Shown one piece after another: positions 1 to 6,336 of a DNA stretch of 9,574 nt. The stretch is from Clostridiaceae bacterium. GTDB lineage: Bacteria; Bacillota; Clostridia; Saccharofermentanales; UBA5734. The notes under the pieces were generated by a model. It had not been told where the DNA came from. It worked only from the letters and a program-made list of their open reading frames with translations, and did not search any database. The DNA lies in NCBI GenBank assembly GCA_012727965.1, contig JAAYFZ010000158.1:1-9574 (forward strand), given 5' to 3'. The translations under genes and the position numbers were made by a program. Numbering within the stretch: the stretch's first letter is position 1; each line of letters begins with the position of its first letter.

Positions 1-582
1 ACAAACCTCGAGAAGACAGAGAAAACAGCAGTTTGTCTACTGTTTGATAAGGAAGAAATCGGCAGCGACGGCAATACCGGCGCTCAATCCAGGCTATATG
101 AATATCTGCTTTATGAGCTTTATGCAAGAAGCCTGCCAGAGAATGCCGTGCCATCCCAGTTGGACTTCCAGAATGCTCTTGTAAACAGTGCTCTGCTGTC
201 CGCTGATGTTACCAATGCCTTTGATCCGACCTATGCCAGTGTATCTGACCCTCGCAACAATAGTTATATAAATCGCGGCATTACCCTTGTTAAATATGTC
301 GGTTCGCGTGGTAAATATGGCACAAGCGACGCAAATGGCGAGTTTTTTGCCAAACTGTCAGGTTTGCTAGACAATAATAAAATCAAATGGCAGACAGGCG
401 AAATGGGAAAAGTTGATGCCGGCGGTGGTGGTACGATCGCAAAATATCTGGCTCATCTTGGAATGGAAGTTATTGACTGCGGTGTCCCTGTATTGTCAAT
501 GCACTCTACCTTCGAAGTAACCAGTAAGATCGATGTCTATTATACACATCTTGCTTATCAGGCTTTCCTGCGCGATTACTGA
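1..582 (+). CDS. M18-family zinc aminopeptidase, C-terminal part (5' end outside window)
   Basis: The frame is open from base 1 and gives 193 residues before TGA, with a second in-frame stop (TAA) at 586-588. Family members are about 430-470 residues, so a bit under half is visible. M18 enzymes are cytosolic metallo-aminopeptidases that remove N-terminal residues from peptides. Visible family marks, counted from the first codon, are FDKEEIGS (15-22), with the catalytic/metal Glu pair E18-E19; the SAD segment at 68-69 (SADVTNAFDPTY), which resembles the clostridial rather than the animal form; a glycine-rich GGGGT (141-145); and the C-terminal SMHSTFEVTSKID with H168, the last metal ligand of the family. 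The GTG at 148 is internal and not a real start. The next gene begins 12 bases downstream in the same direction, so the two are probably cotranscribed. Family assignment is confident; substrate preference is not readable. Confidence 0.93.
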   Translation, partial: TNLEKTEKTAVCLLFDKEEIGSDGNTGAQSRLYEYLLYELYARSLPENAVPSQLDFQNALVNSALLSADVTNAFDPTYASVSDPRNNSYINRGITLVKYVGSRGKYGTSDANGEFFAKLSGLLDNNKIKWQTGEMGKVDAGGGGTIAKYLAHLGMEVIDCGVPVLSMHSTFEVTSKIDVYYTHLAYQAFLRDY

Positions 583-594
583 TATTAACTGATA

Positions 595-1545
595 ATGCAG
601 CAGAATGCCGATCTGAATCACACAAAACAAGGCTGTTTTATTTGTCCACGTGAATGTGGTTCGCCCAGGACAAATAAACAACCAGGAGTATGCGGAGCCT
701 CTGGAGGCTTCGCATCTTTTCGTGTTGCCAAAATTATGGCCCATATGTGGGAAGAGCCATTTATAAGCGGCAGCAAGGGTGCAGGAACTGTATTTTTCTG
801 TGGATGTCAGCTAGGCTGTATCTTCTGCCAGAATCATATTATCAGCAGATCACAGGCCGATCTGGGGCATGATATGACGGCTGTGGATTTAGCTGACAGG
901 CTAGATGATCTGATTAAACTTGGTGTACATAATATTGAGCTGGTTTCGGCTAGTCACTATACACCACAGGTAATAGATTTGATTGGAATACTCAGACAGA
1001 GAGAGTGCAGGCTGCCGATCGTCTGGAACAGCAGCGCTTATGAGAAGAAGGATACTCTCAGAGAACTGGAAGGACTTGTTGATATTTATATGCCTGATAT
1101 CAAATATGCTGATAATGATATTGCATCTAGATTCAGTCATGCGGCAAATTATGTTGAATACTCCGAACAAGCTCTTAGAGAAATGATCAGGCAGCAGCCA
1201 TCTGCAAAATATGATGAAAACGGCCTCATGTTGGCTGGTCTTGTTATCAGACATCTTGTACTGCCGGGATGTCATAATGACAGCATAACAATCATTGATA
1301 AGCTTGCAGAAATGGTAGAACCAGATACGCCTTTGTCCCTGATGTCACAGTATACACCGGTAAAAGAGCTAATTAGCAGCTCTTTGGCTGGTCAGAAGCA
1401 GCTCCAGCGCAGATTAACGACCTATGAATATAACAAGGTGATCGACTATGCGGTCAAACGAGGATTTAAGAATATTTATAGTCAGGCAAGAAGCTCTGCG
1501 AAATCTGATTATACGCCTGATTTTTCGTCATTTTTTCTTACTTGA
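595..1545 (+). CDS. PflX-like radical SAM protein (COG1313 type)
   Basis: This 316-residue protein carries the radical SAM cluster motif CxxxCxxC as C71-QLG-C75-IF-C78, which would bind a [4Fe-4S] cluster and S-adenosylmethionine. Four further cysteines (C14, C17, C21, C33) form the N-terminal CxxC...C...C block typical of the PflX-like group. Other family segments are VWNSSAYE (near residue 143) and VDIYMPDIKY (near 161). Members resemble pyruvate formate-lyase activating enzyme, but their substrate is generally unknown and no partner glycyl-radical enzyme is present here. The ATG at 595 is the first possible start after the in-frame TAA at 586. No convincing Shine-Dalgarno precedes it, so translation may be coupled to the aminopeptidase ending at 582. 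The last 37 bases overlap the convergent recombinase gene. Fold and cofactor are confident; function is unassigned. Confidence 0.9.
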   Translation: MQQNADLNHTKQGCFICPRECGSPRTNKQPGVCGASGGFASFRVAKIMAHMWEEPFISGSKGAGTVFFCGCQLGCIFCQNHIISRSQADLGHDMTAVDLADRLDDLIKLGVHNIELVSASHYTPQVIDLIGILRQRECRLPIVWNSSAYEKKDTLRELEGLVDIYMPDIKYADNDIASRFSHAANYVEYSEQALREMIRQQPSAKYDENGLMLAGLVIRHLVLPGCHNDSITIIDKLAEMVEPDTPLSLMSQYTPVKELISSSLAGQKQLQRRLTTYEYNKVIDYAVKRGFKNIYSQARSSAKSDYTPDFSSFFLT

Positions 1546-2492
1546 TTAAGCGGATTGCTCTCGACTGCGTTGTGGAGAGCATCCTGATCGATATGTGTAT
1601 AAATTTCAGTTGTTGAAATGCTGCTGTGTCCAAGAATCGCCTGCAGTGCTCTGATATCAACATGTCCGTATTTATACATAAGAGTTGCAGCCGTATGTCT
1701 AAGCTTATGCACTGAATAGCGTTTGGGATCAAGACCAATAGAAATGATGTAATTCTTGATGGTCCATTGTACCGTTTTGGGGCTGATTCTGCGTTTTAAG
1801 CGACTGAGGAACAGGGCCCTGGCATGTTCACCATCAATTGCCGGCCTGGTATCAAGATAATCCTCAAGGGCTGCCAGACAGGCGCTGTTAAGATATACAG
1901 TTCTTTCTTTGCCGCCTTTGCCGATGACAGTTAATGTGTCTTCCTTGATGTTTTCCATATCAATACTACAGAGCTCAGACAATCTGAGACCGCAATTAAG
2001 GAAGAAGGTAAGTATACAGTAGTCACGGCTCGACCATTCAGACGGATTGGCGGCAGCTTTTGCCAGAAGCTGTTGACTCTCATCCAGAGTAAGATGCTTA
2101 GGCAGTTTTTTCATCAGCTTAGGTGATTCAAGATCTGCTGCCGGGTTCTCAGCAATTATTCTAGCCTTATTTTTTAAGTAATTGAAAAAGCTGCGAATCG
2201 AAGAAATCCTTCTTGCTCTGGCATTAGGACTGTTTTTTCTGGCAGTGCTTAGCCATGATACGAAGGCGTACATATCTGTAAGCTTGATTGAACGCAGGAA
2301 TTTTTCATCAACATCTGCGATCGATATCTCTTCAAGAGGCAGATTGCCTCCGGCACGTCTGTTTACCAAAAAGCGCAGAAATAATGAAATGTCATATCTA
2401 TATTCTCTGATTGTATTAGGCGAACGCTCTTTTATTGCTTGAAAATAGTCAAGAAATTGATCAAGCCAATAGCAGTTTTGTTCATTTTCCAT
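1509..2492 (-). CDS. XerC/XerD-like tyrosine recombinase
   Basis: This is a complete 327-residue tyrosine recombinase, slightly longer than typical XerC/D (about 300). Residues about 6-115 form the N-terminal SAM-like core-binding domain (SPNTIREYRYDISLF; ARRISSIRSFFNYL). Residues about 130-310 form the catalytic domain. All catalytic positions are visible: R170 (NCGLRLSEL), K192 (GKGGKER), H262 and R265 (HKLRHTAATLM), H289 (LGHSS) and the nucleophile Y298 (TEIYTH). The enzyme should therefore be active in strand exchange. On the minus strand GGAGG lies 7 bases before the ATG, and a good promoter lies at 2524-2552. The gene stands alone, with no excisionase, phage genes or relaxase nearby, which favours a chromosomal Xer-type role such as dimer resolution over a prophage integrase. 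No dif-like site was recognised in the window, so the target is unknown. Confidence 0.93.
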   Translation of the reverse strand: MENEQNCYWLDQFLDYFQAIKERSPNTIREYRYDISLFLRFLVNRRAGGNLPLEEISIADVDEKFLRSIKLTDMYAFVSWLSTARKNSPNARARRISSIRSFFNYLKNKARIIAENPAADLESPKLMKKLPKHLTLDESQQLLAKAAANPSEWSSRDYCILTFFLNCGLRLSELCSIDMENIKEDTLTVIGKGGKERTVYLNSACLAALEDYLDTRPAIDGEHARALFLSRLKRRISPKTVQWTIKNYIISIGLDPKRYSVHKLRHTAATLMYKYGHVDIRALQAILGHSSISTTEIYTHIDQDALHNAVESNPLNQVRKNDEKSGV

Positions 2493-2523
2493 GAAAAATC
2501 CTCCAGATCAAGAGCTACAGTTA

Positions 2524-2552
2524 ATTATATCGATGGTATCAGTATTTAGCAA
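2524..2552 (-). promoter_or_regulatory. Predicted sigma-A promoter for the tyrosine recombinase
   Basis: On the minus strand, TTGCTA (2547-2552) and a perfect TATAAT (2524-2529) are separated by exactly 17 bases. Transcription would start near 2517, giving a leader of about 25 bases that carries the GGAGG ribosome binding site before the ATG ending at 2492. This is a pattern match, not a mapped start. Confidence 0.7.
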
Positions 2553-2562
2553 AGATATACAG

Positions 2563-2591
2563 TTGTAATTGTCAGATATCTGTGATAAAAT
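2563..2591 (+). promoter_or_regulatory. Predicted promoter of asd, extended -10
   Basis: TTGTAA (2563-2568) and TAAAAT (2586-2591) are 17 bases apart, with TG plus one base immediately before the -10 (TGA at 2583-2585). The start would fall near 2598, leaving a 5' leader of about 90 bases. The spacer contains the perfect palindrome CAGATATCTG (2573-2582), which a regulator could use to block the promoter. The divergent recombinase promoter begins 10 bases to the left, so the two polymerase sites nearly abut. Confidence 0.65.
2573..2582. repeat. 10-base perfect palindrome inside the asd promoter spacer
   Basis: CAGATATCTG is self-complementary and lies between the -35 and -10 of the predicted asd promoter. 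That is a classic place for a repressor site, but short AT-rich palindromes also occur by chance and no cognate regulator is identified. Confidence 0.35.
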
Positions 2592-2609
2592 TCACCGGTA
2601 ACAGACAAA

Positions 2610-2628
2610 TGTCCGCCGAACACGGACA
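2610..2628. repeat. Inverted repeat TGTCCG-7-CGGACA in the asd leader
   Basis: TGTCCG (2610-2615) and CGGACA (2623-2628) are perfect inverted arms around CCGAACA. The repeat would sit about 12-30 bases into the asd transcript. It could act as a DNA operator just downstream of the start or as a small RNA hairpin. There is no T-tract after it, so it is not a terminator. Confidence 0.5.
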
Positions 2629-2688
2629 AACGATGAATGACTTTTGCCTGCATGAGCGGGAAAATCACAAATAGAGGAGAGAAATCAA

Positions 2689-3774
2689 ATGAATGAGAAG
2701 CTAAGAGTAGGAATTATCGGTGCAACTGGCTATGTAGGCCAGAGATTTGTGACTCTGCTGGCAGATCACCCTTGGTTTGAAACAGCTGTTGTTGCGGCAT
2801 CGCCGCGTTCCGCTGGCAAGAAGTATAGTGAAGCAGTAGCTGGACGCTGGAAACTTGCTGAAATTATGCCCGCAAATATTGGTTCCATGATAGTTCGTAG
2901 TACTGATGATCTCGACAAATGGATCGATCAAGTCGATTTTGTTTTCTGTGCTGTAGATATGAAGAAGGACGAAATCAAGGCTCTTGAAGAGAAAATTGCC
3001 AAGCTAGAGACTCCTGTTGTGTCCAACAATTCAGCTAATCGTTGGACCGAGGATGTACCAGTTGTTATACCGGAAATCAATTCTGATCATATGGCTATCA
3101 TAGATATCCAGAAGAAGCGTCTTGGAACGAAGAGGGGATTCATCGCAGCCAAACCGAATTGTTCGATTCAGAGTTATGTTCCTGCTCTGAGCCCATTGAG
3201 GAAATTTGGTATCAAACAGATCAGTGTTTGTACATATCAGGCAATCTCCGGAGCCGGTAAAACTTTTCAGGATTGGCCTGAAATGGTCAATAACATGATC
3301 CCTTATATTGGTGGTGAAGAAGAAAAGAGTGAGAAGGAGCCTACAAGAATCTGGGGTGAGCTCATAGACGGCAAGATCGAACTTGCAAAAGAACCGGTTA
3401 TTTCAGCGCAGTGTTATCGAGTCGCTGTTCAGGAAGGTCATACTGCCGCGGTATCAGTCATGTTTGAAAATAAGCCATCGAAAGAAGAAATGATCAAGCT
3501 ATGGTCCGAATATGAAGGCCTGCCGCAACAAGCCAAACTACCTTCTGCTCCTAGTCCGTTTTTGACATATCTAGTAGAAGATAATAGGCCTCAACCAGCT
3601 CTGGATGCTATGAATGGCAAGGGTATGGGTGTGACGATCGGTAGATTAAGAGAAGATAGTATTTTTGATTATAAGTTTGTTTGTCTATCTCATAATACCT
3701 TGAGAGGCGCTGCCGGCGGAGCCGTCCTGACAGCAGAACTGCTCGTACATCAGGGTTATATCAGCAAGAAATAA
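2689..3774 (+). CDS. asd: Aspartate-semialdehyde dehydrogenase, fungal/archaeal type
   Basis: This 361-residue enzyme reduces aspartyl phosphate to aspartate semialdehyde with NADPH, the branch point to lysine/diaminopimelate, threonine and methionine. The NADP-binding motif GATGYVGQRF (11-20) opens the N-terminal Rossmann domain. The catalytic cysteine is C158 in KPNCSIQ, followed by the substrate loop AISGAGK (185-191). R244 and H251 in RVAVQEGH are the substrate arginine and base, with the same 7-residue spacing as R267/H274 of the E. coli enzyme. The insert pattern and motifs fit the fungal/archaeal-type subfamily, which also occurs in some clostridia, rather than the usual bacterial Asd. 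AGAGGAG lies about 9 bases before the ATG. The gene has its own promoter (2563-2591) and terminator (3808-3840), so it is probably monocistronic. The enzyme assignment is firm; the subfamily call is from recognition only. Confidence 0.96.
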   Translation: MNEKLRVGIIGATGYVGQRFVTLLADHPWFETAVVAASPRSAGKKYSEAVAGRWKLAEIMPANIGSMIVRSTDDLDKWIDQVDFVFCAVDMKKDEIKALEEKIAKLETPVVSNNSANRWTEDVPVVIPEINSDHMAIIDIQKKRLGTKRGFIAAKPNCSIQSYVPALSPLRKFGIKQISVCTYQAISGAGKTFQDWPEMVNNMIPYIGGEEEKSEKEPTRIWGELIDGKIELAKEPVISAQCYRVAVQEGHTAAVSVMFENKPSKEEMIKLWSEYEGLPQQAKLPSAPSPFLTYLVEDNRPQPALDAMNGKGMGVTIGRLREDSIFDYKFVCLSHNTLRGAAGGAVLTAELLVHQGYISKK

Positions 3775-3807
3775 TTCACAATAAAATATTTATGTATTTG
3801 GTATATG

Positions 3808-3840
3808 AATACCGGTCTATACAACAGACCGGTATTTTTT
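3808..3840 (+). terminator. Intrinsic terminator after asd
   Basis: A perfect 11-bp stem AATACCGGTCT / AGACCGGTATT (3808-3818 and 3826-3836) closes a 7-base loop, ATACAAC. It runs into a T-tract to 3840. It lies 33 bases after the asd stop codon and separates asd from the hydrolase. Confidence 0.93.
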
Positions 3841-3842
3841 GC

Positions 3843-3851
3843 TGCTATACT
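3843..3851 (+). promoter_or_regulatory. Possible extended -10 promoter for the hydrolase-lacI pair
   Basis: TGCTATACT matches TGn followed by a near-consensus -10 (TATACT, 3846-3851). The position where a -35 would lie overlaps the asd terminator and is poor, so the call rests on the extended -10 alone. The start would be near 3858, about 40 bases before the ATG. Two copies of TTGCAT (3851-3856 and 3868-3873) lie just downstream. Confidence 0.4.
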
Positions 3852-3883
3852 TGCATACTTAATATTTTTGCATTAATCTCAAG

Positions 3884-3891
3884 TAGGAGGT
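3884..3891 (+). promoter_or_regulatory. Ribosome binding site fixing the hydrolase start at 3899
   Basis: TAGGAGGT is a near-perfect Shine-Dalgarno 7 bases before the ATG at 3899. The in-frame GTG at 3890 overlaps this site and so cannot be the start, although it would lengthen the reading frame by three codons. Confidence 0.85.
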
Positions 3892-3898
3892 GCACAAA

Positions 3899-4861
3899 AT
3901 GTATATAGAGGATAAAAAGCTGAGCTTCAAATCATATACAGGCCAAGGTATAATTCGACCTCTGTTGTATTTGCCTCAAGATTCAGTCACAGGTGACGAG
4001 AAACAGCCGAAGGCTATAGTTCTTGTCATACATGGTATGGCCGAGCATCAGATGCGCTATAGAGAATTTGCTGAATATCTTAATTGTTATAGCTTTGCTG
4101 TTTGTACTTTTGATTTACCTGGACATGGCAGAACTGCACCTGACGAAAACTATCTGGGATTTTTCTCTGAGTCTGATGGCACAGAGTTGATAAATCAAGA
4201 CATCGATACTCTAATGGGTCTTCTAATCAAAAGATTTCCAGATGTACCTCCAGTTATCTTCGGACATAGTATGGGCTCAATGATAGCCAGATTATATTGT
4301 GCCAGAACTGATCGCAAGTTGGCCGGCGCAATCTATTCAGGTACACCGGCTCCAAATGGTCTTGCTGGATTCGCGAGTTTTCTAGCTGCCAGGTCAGTCA
4401 AGAAAAATGGACCATTGTATCGTGATTCGCGCTTAGACAAGCTAATGAACGGCAATTTCCAATCAAGAATAGCTGAGGCTCTGACGCCTTTTGACTGGAT
4501 ATCAGGTGATAAGGAACAGGTAGACAAATATATCAAAGATCCTTGGTGTGGCTACATTTTTACATCAGCTGGTTTCAGAGATCTTTTTATGTGGATCAAG
4601 CTGATCTCCAGTAAAAAATGGGCAGCAAGTGTTCCAACCGATCTTCCGATTTATATCTTTTCCGGTGATCAGGATCCTGTCGGCGCTTTCGGACTGGGAG
4701 TCAAAAAAGTTGCTAAATGGCTTAGAGAAAGTGGACACAAAACAAAATTGAAGCTCTATGAAGGCGGACGCCATGAAATGCTAAATGAAACAAATCGTCA
4801 GGAGGTCTGGCAAGACGTAGCAAACTGGCTATCGGACCTAACTTCAAATATGTTAGAATAG
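3899..4861 (+). CDS. Alpha/beta hydrolase, monoacylglycerol lipase-like (serine hydrolase)
   Basis: This is a 320-residue alpha/beta-hydrolase of the lysophospholipase/monoacylglycerol lipase type (COG2267-like, S33-related). The oxyanion-hole region is VLVIHGMAEH (41-50), followed by the family segment DLPGHGRT (72-79). The nucleophile is S124 in GHSMGS, the acid D259 in SGDQDPVG, and the base H292 in GGRHEMLNE, giving a complete triad. A helical cap lies between about 150 and 240. No signal peptide or membrane segment is seen, so it should act in the cytoplasm on an ester such as a lyso-lipid or an imported compound; the substrate is unknown. The LacI-type regulator begins 28 bases after its stop, suggesting one operon and local control by that regulator. 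The catalytic class is firm, the substrate open. Confidence 0.9.
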   Translation: MYIEDKKLSFKSYTGQGIIRPLLYLPQDSVTGDEKQPKAIVLVIHGMAEHQMRYREFAEYLNCYSFAVCTFDLPGHGRTAPDENYLGFFSESDGTELINQDIDTLMGLLIKRFPDVPPVIFGHSMGSMIARLYCARTDRKLAGAIYSGTPAPNGLAGFASFLAARSVKKNGPLYRDSRLDKLMNGNFQSRIAEALTPFDWISGDKEQVDKYIKDPWCGYIFTSAGFRDLFMWIKLISSKKWAASVPTDLPIYIFSGDQDPVGAFGLGVKKVAKWLRESGHKTKLKLYEGGRHEMLNETNRQEVWQDVANWLSDLTSNMLE

Positions 4862-4889
4862 CTATTCATTAAGAAGTGGAGGGCCGCTT

Positions 4890-5873
4890 ATGATCACTAT
4901 CAAAGATATAGCAGAGAAGGCCGGAGTATCTTACGCAACAGTATCCCGGGCATTAAATAACAGACCTGATGTCAGCGAGAAAACCAGAATGCAGATAATT
5001 GAGCTGGCTCAGTCTATGGGCTATCAGCCAAACGCGATTGCCAGAAGCTTGGTTAAGAGAAAATCTGAGATTATTGCTCTGATTGTTCCTGATGTCAGCA
5101 ATCCTTTTTTTGCTGATATTACGATGGCCGTACATGCCGCTGCGGAAAAAGCCGGCTACACGACTATGGTTTGTAATACTGGCTGGGATCCGGTCAAGGA
5201 GCAAGAGAAGCTGCGCATAATGGTTGAGCAGCGTGTAGATGGAATTATATTAAAACCCACAGCCTTCTTAAGACCAGGAGCACTGGAAGCGCTGAATGTA
5301 CCGGTCGTTTTGTTCTGGCATGCGATGGAGGATGATCTGAGCTATATAGAGGTAGATCATGAAGCAGGCAGCAGAATGGCTGTAGGTCATCTCGTTTCTC
5401 AAGGCTATAAGAGGATTGCCTTCATGGGTGGTCAGGAGACTTCTCCTTCAAATCAGATCAGACTGCTTGCTTATCAGCAGACTCTGCAGGAGGCAGGACT
5501 TGAGGTAGATACTAGTCTGATCAGCTATGGAGGCTTCGGGATCGAGAGTGGCTATAACAGACTAAGCTCATTGATGCGTCTGCCTAAGCCACCGGACGCA
5601 GTTTTCTGCGGCAATGATATCATAGCTCTTGGAGCGCTTCATTATGCCAGGGACAATGGCATCGAGGTCCCCGGCAAACTGGCGATTATTGGTTTTGATG
5701 ATATTTCTTATGCATCACTGCCTCAGATAGGTCTGACTACAGTATCACAGCCTAGATCAAAGCTAGGCGAGCAGGCTTTTTACGCATTGATGAAAGAGAT
5801 AGAAGCATTCCCCGATAGAACCAGACAACGACTACTAGTTGAACCTGAGCTGATTCAGCGTTCTACAACGTAA
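4890..5873 (+). CDS. LacI-family transcriptional regulator
   Basis: This 327-residue protein has the LacI/GalR layout. The N-terminal helix-turn-helix is TIKDIAEKAGVSYATVSRALN (3-23). It is followed by the hinge-helix segment YQPNAIARSLVKRKS (45-59), which inserts in the operator minor groove. Residues 60-327 form the periplasmic-binding-protein-like effector domain, with IALIVPDVSNPFFADI, YIEVDHEAG and the dimer/ligand segment VPGKLAIIGFDDISYASL. The last is typical of sugar- or nucleoside-responsive members. GGAGG sits 7 bases before the ATG. Its place 28 bases behind the hydrolase suggests it controls that operon, probably including itself, but no clear CG-centred LacI operator was found upstream at 3841-3890. 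No terminator follows. The ligand cannot be inferred. Confidence 0.94.
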   Translation: MITIKDIAEKAGVSYATVSRALNNRPDVSEKTRMQIIELAQSMGYQPNAIARSLVKRKSEIIALIVPDVSNPFFADITMAVHAAAEKAGYTTMVCNTGWDPVKEQEKLRIMVEQRVDGIILKPTAFLRPGALEALNVPVVLFWHAMEDDLSYIEVDHEAGSRMAVGHLVSQGYKRIAFMGGQETSPSNQIRLLAYQQTLQEAGLEVDTSLISYGGFGIESGYNRLSSLMRLPKPPDAVFCGNDIIALGALHYARDNGIEVPGKLAIIGFDDISYASLPQIGLTTVSQPRSKLGEQAFYALMKEIEAFPDRTRQRLLVEPELIQRSTT

Positions 5874-5937
5874 GTAGCAAATCATTCATTATTATGTTTC
5901 TTTTACCACAGTCTGAGAAATTGATATTTCTAAGGGG

Positions 5938-5966
5938 TTGACGGCTTGTGACAGCTGTGATAAATT
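5938..5966 (+). promoter_or_regulatory. Predicted promoter of the leuA T-box leader
   Basis: TTGACG (5938-5943) and TAAATT (5961-5966) are spaced 17 bases, with an extended -10 TGA directly before the hexamer (5958-5960). Transcription would begin near 5973, just before stem I of the T-box. The ten bases CTGTGATAAA are identical to the -10 region of the asd promoter. A 6-bp inverted repeat, AGAAAT-TGAT-ATTTCT (5916-5931), lies immediately upstream of the -35. Confidence 0.75.
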
Positions 5967-6000
5967 AACGCCAATGAAACATGACAATTTCATATAGACA

Positions 6001-6278
6001 CGTTGACAGGGATCAGTAGTTGAGACTAATGATTACAGAGAGCCGCTGGCTGGTGTGAAGCGGCATCAAATTCTTTATGAACTCACCCTGGAGTGTACAC
6101 ATTGAGAGCATTATAAATGTTTTAGATGATGTCGGAGGTCCACCGTTAAAGGGACAGGATATCGACCAGCTTAGTTGCTGATCCGTATCTGCTGAGAGCA
6201 TTTCCCATGGAAATGAATTAGAGTGGTACCGCGGAAGTTTAACCTTTCGTCTCTGAAGAAGAGATGGAAGGTTTTTTT
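6001..6278 (+). promoter_or_regulatory. T-box leader, leucine-specific (CUC specifier), controlling leuA
   Basis: T-box leaders bind uncharged tRNA and switch a terminator to an antiterminator. The near-canonical T-box sequence AGAGTGGTACCGCGG is at 6220-6234. Its TGGT (6224-6227) would pair with the NCCA end of the tRNA, and the final T implies discriminator base A. Upstream, stem I shows an AGTA motif (6015-6018), AGAGAG before a 6-bp distal stem GCCGCT/AGCGGC (6042-6047 and 6059-6064), and GGTG-type bases in the apical loop. CAGGG (6007-6011) can pair with CCCTG (6086-6090) at the base. The specifier loop reads GAA-CTC-A, giving CUC (6082-6084), a leucine codon, which agrees with the downstream leuA. 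The AGAG of the T-box can pair with CTCT at 6251-6254, which is also part of the terminator stem, so the two structures exclude each other. The exact 5' edge is approximate. Confidence 0.93.
6241..6278 (+). terminator. Regulated terminator of the T-box
   Basis: AACCTTTCGTCTCT (6241-6254) pairs with AGAGATGGAAGGTT (6260-6273) over 14 positions, with two G-U pairs and loop GAAGA. A run of seven T ends at 6278. When tRNA-Leu is charged this hairpin should form and stop transcription before leuA; with uncharged tRNA its 5' arm is taken by the antiterminator. Confidence 0.93.
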
Positions 6279-6336
6279 GTGCGAAAACTTCAACAAATAC
6301 ATTAAGAAGTATGAAAAATGAAGGGAGATCAAAGAA

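Noticed and set aside
148..150. GTG at 148 as start of a short protein
   Set aside because: The frame is open from base 1 and the upstream residues carry the M18 FDKEEIGS motif, so this is internal to a larger gene.
2598..2688. Lysine riboswitch or other large riboswitch before asd
   Set aside because: The leader is only about 90 bases, lacks a terminator and shows no conserved riboswitch core; only one small inverted repeat is present.
2493..2688. dif or attachment site next to the recombinase
   Set aside because: No 11-6-11 arrangement of Xer arm sequences was recognised; the inverted repeats present are too short and too widely looped.
3890..3898. GTG at 3890 as hydrolase start
   Set aside because: It overlaps the TAGGAGGT ribosome binding site, which is ideally spaced for the ATG at 3899.
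5916..5931. AGAAAT-TGAT-ATTTCT as a terminator after lacI
   Set aside because: The stem is only 6 bp and AT-rich, and it is followed by TAAGGGG rather than a T-tract. At most it is an operator-like repeat next to the -35.
6013..6201. Minus-strand reading frame of 62 codons in the leuA leader
   Set aside because: It lies within the structured T-box RNA, has no recognisable domain and no plausible start signal.
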